Shown here piece after piece: positions 1 to 8,710 of a stretch of DNA of 51,803 nucleotides. Location of the stretch: assembly GCF_002797375.1 (NCBI RefSeq), contig NZ_KZ454941.1, forward strand, positions 303,322 through 355,124, read 5' to 3'. Within the stretch, counting starts at the first letter, position 1, and each line of letters starts with the position of its first letter. Made by a program: the position numbers and the translations under genes. The stretch is from Bacillus sp. FJAT-42315 (GTDB lineage Bacteria > Bacillota > Bacilli > Bacillales > Domibacillaceae). The notes beneath the pieces were generated by a model. That model made no database searches, was not told the origin of the DNA, and worked only from the letters and a program-made list of their open reading frames with translations.

Positions 1-53
1 ATAGGTATCTTTCAGTATGAAAAAAAAAACTAGTTTTTAAACATAAAATTCTC

Positions 54-81
54 TTGAATTTTTGCAAGATTCCACTATACT
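54..81 (+). promoter_or_regulatory. Probable sigma-A promoter of speE
   Basis: TTGAAT (54-59), a 16-bp spacer and TATACT (76-81) fit a vegetative promoter. It would give a 5' leader of about 115 nt before speE. Nothing else is recognisable in the first 200 bases. Confidence 0.6.
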
Positions 82-204
82 TTTTTTGTGGAAAAAAGGC
101 GAAATGACGCTTTGACTAAGAATGATTTAGCAAGGGCGGCCTGCTTGTCCGCGCTTTACAGATAATAAATAGACTACTCTTTAAATAGAAAGGAAGAGGA
201 TTGA

Positions 205-1035
205 ATGGCTGGACTTTGGTATACAGAAAAGCAAACAGAAAACTTTGGTATCACAATGAAAATCAAGAAGACGCTTCACACGGAGCAAACCGATTTTCAA
301 TATCTTGAAATGGCCGAAACAGAAGAATGGGGCAATATGCTATTTTTAGATGGTATGGTGATGACTTCGCAAAAAGATGAATTCGTTTATCATGAAATGG
401 TGGCACACGTACCTTTATTTACACATCCAAATCCAGAAAATGTTCTTGTTGTTGGTGGTGGAGACGGCGGAGTGATCCGTGAAGTGTTAAAGCACCCAAG
501 CGTGAAAAAAGCGACGCTAGTTGATATTGACGGCAAAGTAATCGAATTCTCGAAGAAATTCTTACCGGAAATCGCAGGCGAGCTTGATAATGAGCGCGTC
601 GATGTTCAAGTAGATGATGGCTTTATGCATATCGCGAACAGTGAAAATGAATATGATGTCATCATGGTTGATTCTACAGAGCCAGTTGGCCCAGCTGCGA
701 ACCTTTTCACAAAAGGCTTCTACGCAGGAATTGCGAAAGCGTTAAAAGAAGACGGTATCTTCGTTGCGCAAACAGACAACCCATGGTTCAAAGCGGACTT
801 AATTCGTGAAGTGCAACGCGACGTGAAAGAAATTTTCCCTATCACTCGTCTGTACACAGCGAACATCCCAACGTATCCAAGCGGTATGTGGACATTCACA
901 ATCGGTTCGAAAAAACACGATCCGCTTGAAGTAAGCGAAGACCGCTTCCACGAAATCGAAACAAAATACTACACGAAAGAATTGCATAAAGCTGCTTTCG
1001 TATTACCAAAATTCGTAAAAGATATGACAGAGTAA
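205..1035 (+). CDS. speE: Spermidine synthase (polyamine aminopropyltransferase)
   Basis: Transfers the aminopropyl group of decarboxylated S-adenosylmethionine to putrescine, giving spermidine in the cytoplasm. The 276-aa protein has the usual bacterial length. It shows the Rossmann-type nucleotide loop VVGGGDGG near residue 84 and the family signature DSTEPVGPA from residue 156, whose Asp is the likely catalytic residue. The ATG at 205 follows an AGGAAGAGG ribosome site. It lies just upstream of speB, and the pair forms the agmatine-putrescine-spermidine route. A strong hairpin separates the two genes, so speB may be partly uncoupled from speE. Identification is firm. Confidence 0.96.
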   Translation: MAGLWYTEKQTENFGITMKIKKTLHTEQTDFQYLEMAETEEWGNMLFLDGMVMTSQKDEFVYHEMVAHVPLFTHPNPENVLVVGGGDGGVIREVLKHPSVKKATLVDIDGKVIEFSKKFLPEIAGELDNERVDVQVDDGFMHIANSENEYDVIMVDSTEPVGPAANLFTKGFYAGIAKALKEDGIFVAQTDNPWFKADLIREVQRDVKEIFPITRLYTANIPTYPSGMWTFTIGSKKHDPLEVSEDRFHEIETKYYTKELHKAAFVLPKFVKDMTE

Positions 1036-1038
1036 GAT

Positions 1039-1082
1039 GAAGAGGTCCTGCAAGCAGGACCTCTTCATTAGCTGAATTTTTT
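1039..1082 (+). terminator. Hairpin after speE, probable weak terminator
   Basis: A perfect 13-bp inverted repeat (1039-1051 with 1054-1066) follows the speE stop. The T run comes about 10 bases after the stem (1077-1082), so termination may be partial and speB may be reached by read-through. Confidence 0.6.
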
Positions 1083-1103
1083 ATATAAAAAGGTGGGATT
1101 GTT

Positions 1104-1988
1104 ATGCGTTTTGATGAAGCATATTCAGGAAATGTATTTATCGGGAGTCATCCAAACTATGAAGAGAGCAGTGTCGTGTTATACGGGATGCCGATGGATT
1201 GGACGGTTAGTTATCGTCCGGGTTCTCGCTTTGGCCCAACGCGCATTCGTGAAGTGTCGATCGGTTTAGAAGAGTATAGTGCGTATTTAGATATCGAGAT
1301 GGAGGAACTGAAATATTTCGATGCTGGCGACATTCCATTACCGTTTGGAAATGCTCAAAAAAGCTTAGATTTAATTGAGGACTACATTGATGGTCTATTA
1401 AAAGATGGCAAGTTCCCGCTTGGTATGGGCGGCGAGCATTTAGTGTCGTGGCCAGTAATGAAGGCTGTCGCGAAAAAATATCCGGATTTAGCGATCATTC
1501 ATATGGATGCTCATACGGATTTACGCACAGAGTATGAGGGCGAGCCGCTTTCTCACTCGACGCCGATTCGCAAAATTGCTGAGTTAATCGGTCCATCGAA
1601 TGTGTACTCATTCGGGATTCGTTCTGGTATGAAGGAAGAATTCCAATGGGCGAAAGAAAATGGGATGCACATTTCGAAGTTTGAAGTGCTTGAGCCATTG
1701 AAAGAAATTTTACCAACGCTAGCTGGTCGTCCGGTATATGTGACGATTGACATTGATGTGTTAGACCCGGCTCATGCGCCAGGCACAGGTACAGTCGACT
1801 GCGGCGGGATTACATCAAAAGAATTGCTTGCCTCCATTCATGCGATCGCACGCTCTGAAGTAAACGTTGTGGGCGGAGATTTAGTGGAAGTCGCACCAAT
1901 TTATGATTCTTCTGAACAAACAGCGAATACAGCTTCTAAGCTAATTCGTGAAATGATGCTTGGCTGGGCAGTAGAAAATAAGAAATAA
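1104..1988 (+). CDS. speB: Agmatinase (agmatine ureohydrolase)
   Basis: Hydrolyses agmatine to putrescine and urea, supplying the substrate of the SpeE enzyme encoded just upstream. The 294-aa protein carries the manganese-binding motifs of the arginase/agmatinase (ureohydrolase) family in order: GGEH at residue 109, DAHTDLR at 135 and DIDVLDPAHAPGTGT from 216. The ATG at 1104 follows AAAGGTGGGA. Neighbours and length match the speE-speB pair of Bacillus. Formiminoglutamase and guanidinobutyrase share the fold, but the partner gene favours agmatinase. Confidence 0.94.
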   Translation: MRFDEAYSGNVFIGSHPNYEESSVVLYGMPMDWTVSYRPGSRFGPTRIREVSIGLEEYSAYLDIEMEELKYFDAGDIPLPFGNAQKSLDLIEDYIDGLLKDGKFPLGMGGEHLVSWPVMKAVAKKYPDLAIIHMDAHTDLRTEYEGEPLSHSTPIRKIAELIGPSNVYSFGIRSGMKEEFQWAKENGMHISKFEVLEPLKEILPTLAGRPVYVTIDIDVLDPAHAPGTGTVDCGGITSKELLASIHAIARSEVNVVGGDLVEVAPIYDSSEQTANTASKLIREMMLGWAVENKK

Positions 1989-1997
1989 TTAGAGATT

Positions 1998-2034
1998 CCC
2001 CCTGGTCAACGGCGCCAGGGGGTTTCGCTTTTTC
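1998..2034 (+). terminator. Rho-independent terminator after speB
   Basis: CCCCCTGG (1998-2005) pairs with CCAGGGGG (2015-2022), followed by TTTCGCTTTTT. It ends the speE-speB transcript. Confidence 0.85.
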
Positions 2035-2039
2035 AAACA

Positions 2040-2068
2040 TTGCATTTTCCGCTAAAGATTTTTATACT
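2040..2068 (+). promoter_or_regulatory. Sigma-A promoter of ywiB-argS
   Basis: TTGCAT (2040-2045), exactly 17 bp, then TATACT (2063-2068). It sits directly after the speB terminator and about 40 bp before ywiB. Confidence 0.75.
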
Positions 2069-2109
2069 TAATAAGTTATAACAGTGAAAAAATAAAGGAA
2101 GTGAATCGC

Positions 2110-2553
2110 TTGACGACAAATCAGCAAGCACATATTCCTGTGAATATTTGTTTAACGACAAACATTGAAATGAATGGAGAAAAGGAATCTTACGAGCTCA
2201 AGCTTTCGGGACAGTTTTACGAAAAAAGTAGCGGGTTCTTTTTAAAGTACGATGAGGTGCAAGAAGAAGGAACGATTCATACGATTGTGAAATTCTCTCA
2301 AAATGAGGCGTTAATTTTACGTAGCGGAGCCGTCAAAATGCGACTACCATTCCATTTAGATGAACAGCAGAATGGCTCATATGATAGCCCATATGGCACA
2401 TTGCTGTTAAGTACACAAACTAACACGCTAGTTCATGAATGTACATACAACGAACAAACCGTACAAGGCATGCTCAAACTAAACTACAACTTGTTCATGC
2501 AGGAATCACCAGTTGGAACATACGAAATGAATATTACATTTCAAGGGGTTTGA
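2110..2553 (+). CDS. ywiB: DUF1934 (YwiB-like) beta-barrel protein
   Basis: 147-aa cytoplasmic protein resembling the YwiB/DUF1934 family, whose members are small lipocalin-like beta barrels of unknown function. No signal peptide or membrane segment is seen. The body is rich in alternating hydrophobic strands (for example [12 protein letters not shown] at the C terminus). Although GTG at 2101 is in frame, it abuts the AAAGGAAG ribosome site. The TTG at 2110 has correct spacing and is chosen. argS begins 23 bp after the stop, so the two are co-transcribed, as in B. subtilis. The family call rests on context and general sequence character. Confidence 0.8.
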   Translation: MTTNQQAHIPVNICLTTNIEMNGEKESYELKLSGQFYEKSSGFFLKYDEVQEEGTIHTIVKFSQNEALILRSGAVKMRLPFHLDEQQNGSYDSPYGTLLLSTQTNTLVHECTYNEQTVQGMLKLNYNLFMQESPVGTYEMNITFQGV

Positions 2554-2576
2554 CCCGAAAAGGAGGAATTTTCACA

Positions 2577-4247
2577 ATGAACATTGCAGAAAAAGTACAA
2601 GAAGAATTAAAAGCAGAAGTGAAAGCGGCCGTTGTAAAGGCAGGCTTAGCGCAGGAGGAAGAGATTCCAGCTGTCATTTTGGAGACGCCAAAAGAGAAGG
2701 CACACGGGGATTATTCAACAAATATGGCGATGCAGCTAGCTCGTATAGCAAAGAAGGCTCCGCGCGCGATTGCGGAAGATATCATTGCTCATTTTGATCA
2801 AACGAAAGCATCGATCGAAAAAATCGAAATTGCCGGACCAGGCTTTATCAACTTTTACATGAACAATCAATATTTAACTGACTTAGTGCCAGTCGTGCTA
2901 CAAGAAGGGGACAAATACGGTCAGACGAATGCTGGAGGCAACCAAAAGATTCAAGTGGAATTCGTATCTGCAAACCCGACAGGCGACCTTCATTTAGGAC
3001 ATGCTCGTGGGGCGGCCGTTGGTGATTCTTTAAGTAATGTACTTGAAAAAGCCGGCTATGATGTGACGAGAGAATATTACATTAACGATGCGGGTAACCA
3101 AATTCATAATTTAGCTTTATCCGTCGAAGCACGTTACTTCCAAGCGTTAGGTCAAGAAAAAGAAATGCCAGAGGACGGTTACCACGGCAAAGATATCATC
3201 GGCATCGGCCAAAAGCTAGCAGAAGAGTTCGGCGACAAATTCGTGTCGATGTCAGAAGAAGAGCGCTACCAAACATTTAGAGAATACGGCTTAAAATACG
3301 AGATGGAGAAGCTGAAAAAAGATTTAGCAAATTTCCGCGTAGATTTTGACGTTTGGTATTCGGAAACATCGCTTTATGAAAATGGAAAAATCGACGAGGC
3401 ATTGGCGGCTCTTCGTGAAAAAGGACATATTTTTGAAGAAGAGGGAGCTGTTTGGTTCCGTTCAACGACATTTGGTGACGATAAAGATCGTGTGCTCGTG
3501 AAAAACGATGGCACATACACATACTTAACACCAGACATTGCGTACCATAAAGATAAGTTTGAACGCGGTCACGAAAAAGTGATCAACATTTGGGGAGCCG
3601 ATCACCATGGGTATATCCCGCGTATGAAAGCAGCGGTTGAAGCGCTTGGTTACAATAAAGAAAGCTTAGAAGTGGAAGTCATCCAACTTGTTCACTTATA
3701 TAAAAACGGTGAAAAAATGAAAATGAGTAAACGGACAGGAAAAGCGGTTACGATGCGTGAACTAGTTGAAGAAGTAGGATTAGACGCTGTTCGTTACTTC
3801 TTCGCGATGAGAAGCGGAGATACGCATATGGACTTCGACTTAGACTTAGCCGTTTCACAATCGAACGAAAACCCTGTTTATTACGCTCAATATGCCCATG
3901 CACGTATTAACAGTATCCTACGCCAAGGCGCAGAGCAAAATATAAACATCAACCCAGAAGCTGACCTGTCGCTTCTAGTGGCTGAGAAAGAAATCGACTT
4001 ATTGAAAAAAATCGGCGACTTCCCACAAGTAGTGGCAGAAGCAGCGGAAAAACGTATTCCGCACCGTATCGCCAATTACACGCAAGAGCTAGCAGCTGCG
4101 TTCCATAGCTTCTACAACGCGGAAAAAGTGCTCGATCCAAACAATAAGGCGCTATCAGAAGCACGCCTAGCACTGATTAAAGCGGTACAAATCACATTGA
4201 AAAACGCTCTACAACTAATCGGTGTATCCGCACCAGAAAAAATGTAA
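2577..4247 (+). CDS. argS: Arginyl-tRNA synthetase
   Basis: Class I aminoacyl-tRNA synthetase that charges tRNA-Arg. The 556-aa protein has the N-terminal Add1-type tRNA recognition region, the HIGH-type motif HLGH at residues 139-142 in the context [15 protein letters not shown], the KMSKS-type loop KMSKRTG at 382-388, and a DALR-type helical anticodon-binding end ([10 protein letters not shown] ... LGV-type C terminus). The frame is open upstream to 2439, but the AAAGGAGGAA site and the family length fix the start at ATG 2577. Second gene of the ywiB-argS transcript. Confidence 0.97.
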   Translation: MNIAEKVQEELKAEVKAAVVKAGLAQEEEIPAVILETPKEKAHGDYSTNMAMQLARIAKKAPRAIAEDIIAHFDQTKASIEKIEIAGPGFINFYMNNQYLTDLVPVVLQEGDKYGQTNAGGNQKIQVEFVSANPTGDLHLGHARGAAVGDSLSNVLEKAGYDVTREYYINDAGNQIHNLALSVEARYFQALGQEKEMPEDGYHGKDIIGIGQKLAEEFGDKFVSMSEEERYQTFREYGLKYEMEKLKKDLANFRVDFDVWYSETSLYENGKIDEALAALREKGHIFEEEGAVWFRSTTFGDDKDRVLVKNDGTYTYLTPDIAYHKDKFERGHEKVINIWGADHHGYIPRMKAAVEALGYNKESLEVEVIQLVHLYKNGEKMKMSKRTGKAVTMRELVEEVGLDAVRYFFAMRSGDTHMDFDLDLAVSQSNENPVYYAQYAHARINSILRQGAEQNININPEADLSLLVAEKEIDLLKKIGDFPQVVAEAAEKRIPHRIANYTQELAAAFHSFYNAEKVLDPNNKALSEARLALIKAVQITLKNALQLIGVSAPEKM

Positions 4248-4250
4248 TTC

Positions 4251-4286
4251 AAAAAGCTTGCAGAGCCAATGTCTGCAAGCTTTTTT
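4251..4286. terminator. Terminator between convergent argS and clsB
   Basis: A 14-bp stem (4251-4264 with 4272-4285) around a 7-nt loop is flanked by an A run on one side and a T run on the other. It can therefore serve both argS (+) and the convergent cardiolipin synthase gene (-), which ends 5 bp further on. Confidence 0.88.
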
Positions 4287-4290
4287 AGTG

Positions 4291-5484
4291 CTACAAATAC
4301 CCACGAACCACTTTGGCGAGTTGTTCCTTCATTCGCTCACCCGTGGACAAGTGATTTAGCCCATCTAACGTTAATGTTTCTGAGTTAACGAGATCTTTTT
4401 CAATAACAGGTTGAATGCTGGCGATAAATACAGAGCTATCAATCAAACAGTTACATTCCCAATTAATCAGCTGGCTACGCTCATCGAAGTTGGCTGTACC
4501 GATGTCGCAAAGGCGGTTGTCGAATATGACAATTTTCGCATGGTAGAAGCCATTATTAAATAGATGAATACGTGCATGTTTATATTGAAGCAGCTTTCGC
4601 AAATAGGGATAGGCTGCTTGTTTAACAAGTGGATGGTCGGCATGGGCAGGCAATAGGATCGTGATCGACACGCCTCGCTCAAGTGCCGCTATTAATTGCT
4701 GAAACACCGACTGAGAAGGAATAAAGTAAGGAGAGCCGATAAATAAAGACTGTTTAGTAGCTGCGATCATGGAGACCATTTGATCTTCAAGCTCCCCGTT
4801 TTTAGAAGGTAAAATCATGTGTTTAACCCCTTGCTCACAAGTCTTTTCTTGACAGATCCCATTCAAAAAAGGTCGTTTTTCCTGATTCCAATCGGCTAAA
4901 AACTCCGCCTCCAAATCTTGAATTGCTTCTCCTGTGAAACGCAAATGATAATCGCGCCATGGGGATAACGCAGGCTTCTTGCTCTCGTTTATATACTCAC
5001 GACCAACATTAAAGCCACCTAGATACGCAATTTGATCATCAATGATCGTAATTTTACGATGGTTACGCTGCTGTAGCGAAAAAAAGAAATATGGAATCCG
5101 AGGCTTGCAAGAGAAATCTACATGAACACCGGCTTGCTTCAAATCGTTCACGATGGATTTTTTGACTTTATAACTGCCGAGCCAATCCATTAATAAATAA
5201 ACCTCAACTCCACGTTTGGCAGTTTCCTTTAACAACGAGAAAAAATTCTGACTGCATTCATCATCCTTCACAATATAGAAAAGGCAGCTTACCCGATGTT
5301 GAGCCTCCTTTATATCGATAAACAATTGATCAAAAAATTCCGGTCCACTCCCCAAAAACTGGATTCTCCCTTTCCTATGTGGGTACTTCTTTTGAGAGGG
5401 GGTGTTTCTCATTTTTCTTCGTCCAAAATAAAGGTCGGCTAAGACGAGGATCAACAGGAAAAAAAGCCAGAAAACAAACCACAC
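4291..5484 (-). CDS. clsB: Cardiolipin synthase, ClsB/YwjE type (phospholipase D family)
   Basis: Membrane-anchored phospholipase D-superfamily protein, probably joining two phosphatidylglycerols into cardiolipin. A single N-terminal membrane helix is followed by two HKD motifs: HRKITIID near residue 142 (with GGFN downstream) and HAKIVIFD near 315 (with GTANFDERS). The frame is open to a TTG at 5520, but that codon has no ribosome site. A strong AAAGGAGGTG lies 8 nt before an in-frame GTG at 5484, giving 397 aa. This is close to the short, single-helix YwjE/ClsB form, shorter than ClsA-type enzymes. It lies next to fadF as in B. subtilis (from memory). Another phosphatidyltransferase activity cannot be excluded. 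Confidence 0.88.
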   Translation of the reverse strand: MWFVFWLFFLLILVLADLYFGRRKMRNTPSQKKYPHRKGRIQFLGSGPEFFDQLFIDIKEAQHRVSCLFYIVKDDECSQNFFSLLKETAKRGVEVYLLMDWLGSYKVKKSIVNDLKQAGVHVDFSCKPRIPYFFFSLQQRNHRKITIIDDQIAYLGGFNVGREYINESKKPALSPWRDYHLRFTGEAIQDLEAEFLADWNQEKRPFLNGICQEKTCEQGVKHMILPSKNGELEDQMVSMIAATKQSLFIGSPYFIPSQSVFQQLIAALERGVSITILLPAHADHPLVKQAAYPYLRKLLQYKHARIHLFNNGFYHAKIVIFDNRLCDIGTANFDERSQLINWECNCLIDSSVFIASIQPVIEKDLVNSETLTLDGLNHLSTGERMKEQLAKVVRGYL

Positions 5485-5575
5485 GAGCCATCCACCTCCT
5501 TTTCTTCGTAGTATCTCCAAAATGGAGGAAAAGTTGTTTTCGTAATCTTTTTTTTAAGAAAAGTAAAATAATTGG

Positions 5576-5603
5576 TTGACTGAATGCTCATTCATAATAT
5601 AAT
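5576..5603 (+). promoter_or_regulatory. Sigma-A promoter of fadF
   Basis: TTGACT (5576-5581), a 16-bp spacer and a perfect TATAAT (5598-5603). The spacer and -35 are almost completely covered by the FadR-type operator at 5577-5594, which would block polymerase. Confidence 0.8.
5577..5594 (+). promoter_or_regulatory. FadR-type operator of fadF
   Basis: TGACTGAATGCTCATTCA matches the Bacillus FadR consensus TGAATGA-N4-TCATTCA with one mismatch in the 14 defined positions. FadR is a TetR-family repressor of beta-oxidation genes released by long-chain acyl-CoA. The site sits inside the fadF promoter, as expected for repression. The consensus is recalled, not searched. Confidence 0.75.
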
Positions 5604-5698
5604 AGAGGTATAAACATTCTGAAAATTTTTTATGTTTGCTTTTGTTTAAAAAAGGGGGAAAAAGATTTGACATCTTGGAAAGGAGTGCGTGGGGGAGA

Positions 5699-7930
5699 AT
5701 GAACGGTTTACTGTGGATCAACTTAATTGCATCAATCGCTGTAATCGCTTACGGGGGTTATTTATTCGTTTATTTATTGAAAACGCGTTACGAGTACATT
5801 CAATTGGGGAAAAAAGAAGAATTCAATAATGATGTGAAAGAGCGTTTAAATAACATTTGGATCAATGTATTTGGTCAAAAAAAGCTTCTCAAGGATAAGA
5901 AGAGCGGTGCGATTCACGTCATGTTTTTCTATGGTTTCTTGCTCGTACAGCTTGGCGCCATTGATTTTATTATTAAAGGAATTGTTCCAGGAGCTCACTT
6001 GCCGCTCGGTCCATTATATGACGGCTTTAAATTTTTCCAGGAAATTGTCACATTAGTCATTCTTGTGGCAGTTGTTTGGGCTTTCCACCGTCGATATATT
6101 GAAAAGCTGGTCCGCTTAAAGCGCGGCTGGAAAAATGGACTCGTGTTAATTTTCATTGGGTCGCTTATGCTTTCTGTTCTTGTTGGTAACGGAATGGATT
6201 TAATTTGGCATGAGGGAGCAAATGTCCATTGGACAGGTATTGAGCCGATCGCATCAGCTGTTGCTGTAGCGATGGCTGGCATCGGAGAAACAGCTGCTAT
6301 TGCTATTTTCTATGTGATGTGGTGGATTCATTTATTCGTTCTACTTACTTTCTTAGTCTATGTGCCACAATCGAAGCACGCCCATTTAATTGCGGGACCT
6401 GTTAACGTCTATTTTCACCGCTTAGAAAAGGCTGGCACGCTTCAGCCAATCGATTTTGAAGATGAGTCTCAAGAGTCATTCGGCGTGGGGAAAATTCAAG
6501 ATTTTAATCAGCGACAAATGATTGATTTTTATGCCTGTGTAGAGTGTGGCCGTTGTACAAATATGTGTCCAGCGACAGGCACAGGAAAAATGCTTTCACC
6601 AATGGATTTAATCGTCAAAATGCGTGATCATTTGACGATGACAGGTGCCGCTGTGACATCGAAGCAACCATGGGTGCCAACTTTTTCTTTCTCTGGTACG
6701 AAAGGCAATCAGCTAGCGCTGGCCAGTGCGGCTAAGGGTGGCGGTGCTGAAGTAGCAGCGGAGCTTTACAATCCGAGCTTAATTGGCGATGTTATCACTG
6801 AAGAGGAAATCTGGGCTTGTACAACATGTCGTAATTGTGAAGATCAATGTCCAGTCATGAATGAGCATGTCGATAAAATTATCGATTTGCGTCGTTACCT
6901 TGTATTAACAGAAGGAAAAATGGACCCGGAAGCTCAGCGTGCGATGCAAAGCATTGAGCGCCAAGGAAATCCATGGGGCTTAAATCGTAAAGAAAAAGAA
7001 AATTGGCGTGATCTGCGCGATGATGTTCATGTACCAACAGTGAGAGAAATGAAAAAAGCAGGAGAGGACTTCGAATACTTGCTTTGGGTTGGTTCGATGG
7101 GAGCATTTGATAATCGCAGCCAAAAAATTACGCTTGCTTTTGCGAAATTATTAAACGAAGCCGATGTTAAATTCGCAATTTTAGGAAACAAAGAGAAAAA
7201 CTCAGGAGATACACCACGACGACTTGGAAATGAGTTTTTATTCCAGGAGCTCGCAACAGCAAACATCGCTGAATTTGAGAAAAACGAAGTGAAGAAGATT
7301 GTGACGATCGATCCGCATGCGTACAATATTTTCAAAAATGAGTATCCGGATTTAGGATTGACTGCGGAAGTTTATCACCATACGGAATTACTTGATCAGC
7401 TCGTAAAAGAAGGACGACTCAAGCCACAGTATGAAGTGAACGAGACGATCACCTTCCACGATTCTTGTTACTTAGGACGTTACAATGAAGTGTATGATCC
7501 GCCACGTGAAATCTTAAAAGCGATTCCTGGTGTAAAGCTTGTGGAAATGGAGCGCCGTCGTGAAACAGGTATGTGTTGTGGAGCCGGCGGAGGATTAATG
7601 TGGATGGAAGAAGATACTGGTCACCGCATTAACGTTGCCCGTACAGAACAAGCGTTAGCTTGCAATCCATCGGTTATTAGCTCAGGCTGTCCATATTGCT
7701 TGACGATGCTATCTGATGGAACGAAAGCGAAGGAAGTCGAGGACAAGGTAGCGACTTATGACGTGGCTGAGCTTTTAGAAAAAGCTGTTTTCGGTCCGCA
7801 AAAAGCCGCAATCACGCCTGAAGAAGAGCCGGAAGAAACAACAGAAGCATCAGCGGACGTAGAACAACCAGAAGAGCAAAAAGCGGCTGTGATCGCAGAA
7901 ACAGCTTCGACAGAAGAAGAGCAAAAATAA
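5699..7930 (+). CDS. fadF: FadF-type membrane Fe-S oxidoreductase (ETF:quinone electron transfer)
   Basis: 743-aa integral membrane protein thought to pass electrons from electron-transfer flavoprotein to quinone during acyl-CoA oxidation. The first ~240 residues contain about six membrane helices resembling the nitrate reductase gamma/heme b domain. Then come two 4Fe-4S motifs, CVECGRCTNMCP near residue 280 and CTTCRNCEDQCP near 374, and two CCG-type heterodisulfide-reductase-like regions (HDSCYLGRYN; MCCGAGGG; CPYC). The C terminus ends in an acidic Glu/Thr/Ala tail. The frame is open to 5636, but ATG 5699 with GGGGGAG just upstream begins at the first membrane helix. Its promoter carries a FadR box. 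In B. subtilis acdA follows directly; here a repeat region intervenes. Confidence 0.9.
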   Translation: MNGLLWINLIASIAVIAYGGYLFVYLLKTRYEYIQLGKKEEFNNDVKERLNNIWINVFGQKKLLKDKKSGAIHVMFFYGFLLVQLGAIDFIIKGIVPGAHLPLGPLYDGFKFFQEIVTLVILVAVVWAFHRRYIEKLVRLKRGWKNGLVLIFIGSLMLSVLVGNGMDLIWHEGANVHWTGIEPIASAVAVAMAGIGETAAIAIFYVMWWIHLFVLLTFLVYVPQSKHAHLIAGPVNVYFHRLEKAGTLQPIDFEDESQESFGVGKIQDFNQRQMIDFYACVECGRCTNMCPATGTGKMLSPMDLIVKMRDHLTMTGAAVTSKQPWVPTFSFSGTKGNQLALASAAKGGGAEVAAELYNPSLIGDVITEEEIWACTTCRNCEDQCPVMNEHVDKIIDLRRYLVLTEGKMDPEAQRAMQSIERQGNPWGLNRKEKENWRDLRDDVHVPTVREMKKAGEDFEYLLWVGSMGAFDNRSQKITLAFAKLLNEADVKFAILGNKEKNSGDTPRRLGNEFLFQELATANIAEFEKNEVKKIVTIDPHAYNIFKNEYPDLGLTAEVYHHTELLDQLVKEGRLKPQYEVNETITFHDSCYLGRYNEVYDPPREILKAIPGVKLVEMERRRETGMCCGAGGGLMWMEEDTGHRINVARTEQALACNPSVISSGCPYCLTMLSDGTKAKEVEDKVATYDVAELLEKAVFGPQKAAITPEEEPEETTEASADVEQPEEQKAAVIAETASTEEEQK

Positions 7931-7946
7931 CAGGATAATAAGGGTT

Positions 7947-7977
7947 CTGTCACATAGGGGTGTCTCTTATGTGACAG
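7947..7977 (+). terminator. Hairpin after fadF, probable terminator
   Basis: Perfect 10-bp stem CTGTCACATA (7947-7956) with TATGTGACAG (7968-7977). The following tract is TTCCTTCCGCTTTTCC, pyrimidine-rich but not a pure T run, so efficiency is uncertain. Confidence 0.55.
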
Positions 7978-7980
7978 TTC

Positions 7981-8280
7981 CTTCCGCTTTTCCTATGTTG
8001 TCTAGCTCCGTCTCCTAGACACTCGAGTCAAATGCCAGCCTGACTGCATGGCTGAAGAACGCCATTCCATCATTCTGTCATTTGCTTGTCGTGTCTGAGC
8101 AGTCGACTCCGCTTTTCTATTGTCCAGCTCCAGGTGCCAGCGGCTCGAGGTCAAAAGCCAATCTGTCCAAAAGGTTAAAGAATAACCTTTCAGCCAGCTT
8201 TTCTTTTGCTTGTCGCCGCTAAACAAGTTGGCTCCGCATTTCTTTGTCCAGCTGCAGGCGCTAGCGACTAGTGTACTTCC
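7981..8280. repeat. Diverged copies of the dispersed composite repeat
   Basis: This 300-bp stretch has no credible gene. It holds at least two diverged head-to-tail copies of the element found intact just downstream. Each has a GTCTAGC/GTCCAGC start, CTCGAGGTCAAAAGCCAAT, the small hairpin AAAGGTTAAAG-AATAACCTTT, CTTTTGCTTGTCG and a CCGCTTTTC end. The first copy (about 7981-8110) is much eroded; the second (about 8110-8250) is well preserved. Confidence 0.75.
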
Positions 8281-8294
8281 ACGATCCTCCTTGC

Positions 8295-8518
8295 GATAAG
8301 TCAACATCGATTCACTAACGTTCATCGTGTTGTCTAGCGCCGCCAACTAGCCACTCGAGGTCAAAAGCCAATCCGCCCAAAAGGTTAAAGAGCAACCTTT
8401 CAGTCGGCTCGTCTTTTGCTTGTCGCGGCTGAACGAGTTGGCTCTGCATTTCGTTTTCCTTTATCTCGTGTGGATCGTTCCAGTCCATACGTCGCTAAAC
8501 AGCGCCTTCCGCTTTTCC
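8295..8518. repeat. Dispersed composite repeat, full copy 1
   Basis: 224 bp that match 28725-28948 at a constant offset, without gaps, with 22 mismatches by hand count (about 90% identity). It contains three modules: a CATCGATTCACTAACG segment, a middle segment with CTCGAGGTCAAAAGCC and an AAGGTT/AACCTT hairpin, and an end module with GTCCATACGTCGCTAAACAG and CGCCTTCCGCTTTTC. No open frame is shared between copies, so it is probably non-coding. Confidence 0.85.
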
Positions 8519-8552
8519 TATTGTAAAATTTTTTTGAATTTTCTTTATTATT

Positions 8553-8582
8553 ATTTGATTTTATCAAATTTTGGCTTAAAAT
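8553..8582 (+). promoter_or_regulatory. Promoter of the thiolase-icmF cluster with overlapping dyad
   Basis: TTGATT (8555-8560), 16 bp and TAAAAT (8577-8582) form a plausible sigma-A promoter. The -35 is embedded in an inverted repeat, ATTTGAT-TTT-ATCAAAT (8553-8569), which could be a regulator site. A FadR-like box lies about 60 bp downstream. Confidence 0.5.
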
Positions 8583-8645
8583 AAGGGTAAGAGAGTAGTA
8601 GAGAGGCGAAGGGGTATTTGTGTCTCTTTCCTTTTGATGTTGTTT

Positions 8646-8663
8646 CGAGCGAGCGTTCAGTCA
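8646..8663 (+). promoter_or_regulatory. Degenerate FadR/TetR-type operator before the thiolase gene
   Basis: CGAGCGAGCGTTCAGTCA reads TGACTGAACGCTCGCTCG on the other strand, sharing TGACTGAAYGCTC with the operator at 5577-5594. It matches the FadR consensus at 10 of 14 defined positions. It lies 48 bp before the start codon, downstream of the likely promoter. Confidence 0.55.
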
Positions 8664-8710
8664 AATGGTGAAAACGGTTACTTATTCCTAACTTGAAGGA
8701 GGAAAAAAGC

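Noticed and set aside
2439-2576. N-terminal extension of argS
   Set aside because: The frame is open for 46 codons upstream but overlaps ywiB in another frame; a strong ribosome site and the family length place the start at 2577.
8002-8346. 114-aa minus-strand open frame
   Set aside because: It lies wholly within the diverged repeat copies, has no ribosome site, and is not kept in the other copies of the repeat.
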